From Ochromonadaceae sp. CCMP2298 (Eukaryota; Sar; Synurophyceae; Ochromonadales; Ochromonadaceae), in NCBI GenBank assembly GCA_026770595.1, contig MU634068.1:1-16500 (forward strand): 16,500 nucleotides of DNA, given 5' to 3'. A program made the translations under genes and the position numbers. Below the pieces are notes generated by a model. It saw only the letters and a program-made list of their open reading frames with translations. It searched no databases and had not been told where the DNA came from. This document shows, piece by piece, positions 16,249 to 16,500 of the stretch. The first letter of the stretch is position 1. Each line of letters begins with the position of its first letter.

Positions 16249-16500
16249 TCATTGCTTGCCAGGAGAACTGAAGATGTTGTGGTCCATCCCGACGCCCCTG
16301 GGGCCGCTTTTGGGCGGAGAAGTCATGAGCTCTACCTGCTCGGGAGTCAAACCCAGCGCCGTGGCTGTAGAGAATAAGTCCCTAGGGACTGGCGAGCGCG
16401 GCGAAGGAACTGGGATGAGGGTGGACGCGGGGGCGGGCCGAGGAGGGGTGCCCTCTTTGCTTTCTGCGCTTGGGCTAGCGGGTGCGGACGAGCTCTCGCT
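16249..16500 (-). CDS. Ser/Pro-rich protein, C-terminal fragment running off the window (unknown function)
   Basis: A minus-strand frame is open from the window edge (16500) to a TGA at 16251-16249, 83 codons. It has no ATG that makes sense as a start in the window, so this is the 3' part of a gene or its last exon. The first half is low-complexity Ser/Pro/Ala/Glu, like a disordered linker. The second half is less biased: TATALGLTPEQVELMTSPP followed by a C-terminus ending DHNIFSSPGKQ. I recognise no family. Its strand matches the two preceding genes. Because the DNA is GC-rich, an open frame of this length could still be chance. Confidence 0.45.
   Translation of the reverse strand, partial: SESSSAPASPSAESKEGTPPRPAPASTLIPVPSPRSPVPRDLFSTATALGLTPEQVELMTSPPKSGPRGVGMDHNIFSSPGKQ

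Overview
This is nuclear DNA from a photosynthetic eukaryote, most likely an alga with a red-lineage secondary plastid. The genes are GC-rich and carry short GT-AG introns (75 to 222 nt, often with a CTAAC/CTAAT-like branch site). One gene encodes a three-helix light-harvesting protein whose N-terminus is a signal peptide followed by an ASAAAF/MAP junction, the 'ASAFAP' type of plastid-targeting presequence. Lineages that fit are stramenopiles (for example pelagophytes or dictyochophytes), haptophytes and cryptophytes. I cannot name the species.

Layout, left to right. Bases 1-280 hold a dense cluster of GTAC-centred palindromes with a perfect 13-bp hairpin inside, followed by an uncertain minus-strand open frame (228-632). 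Then come: a Golgi CASP/CUX1-type golgin (885-3482, +, three exons); a MYND zinc-finger protein (3805-4422, -); a probable carbohydrate-type sulfotransferase (4718-5836, +, two exons); a GT32-type glycosyltransferase (5959-7152, -); a roughly 425-bp foldback (MITE-like) element (7318-7742); SEC63 (8057-10036, +, one exon); ribosomal protein S8e (10543-11263, -, two exons); ERO1 (11634-13474, +, two exons); an FCP/LHC antenna protein (13780-14495, -, two exons); a membrane-anchored prolyl-4-hydroxylase-like 2OG-Fe(II) dioxygenase (14997-15923, -); and the C-terminal end of a Ser/Pro-rich frame leaving the window (16249-16500, -).

The first eight firm genes alternate strands strictly (+ - + - + - + -). 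The gaps therefore alternate between convergent 3' spaces and divergent, possibly shared promoters. Six of the nine firm genes belong to the secretory pathway: protein translocation (SEC63), disulfide formation (ERO1), proline hydroxylation, glycosyl transfer, sulfation, and a Golgi coiled-coil protein. The sulfotransferase and GT32 genes are convergent neighbours and could act on the same exported glycan, but that link is inference.

Exon boundaries were worked out by hand from splice consensus, reading phase and protein-family continuity. No gene here looks clearly broken. The most unusual items are the GTAC palindrome array, the foldback element, the C-terminal membrane helix with a KKSS tail on ERO1, and the possible unannotated coding frames at both ends of the window.
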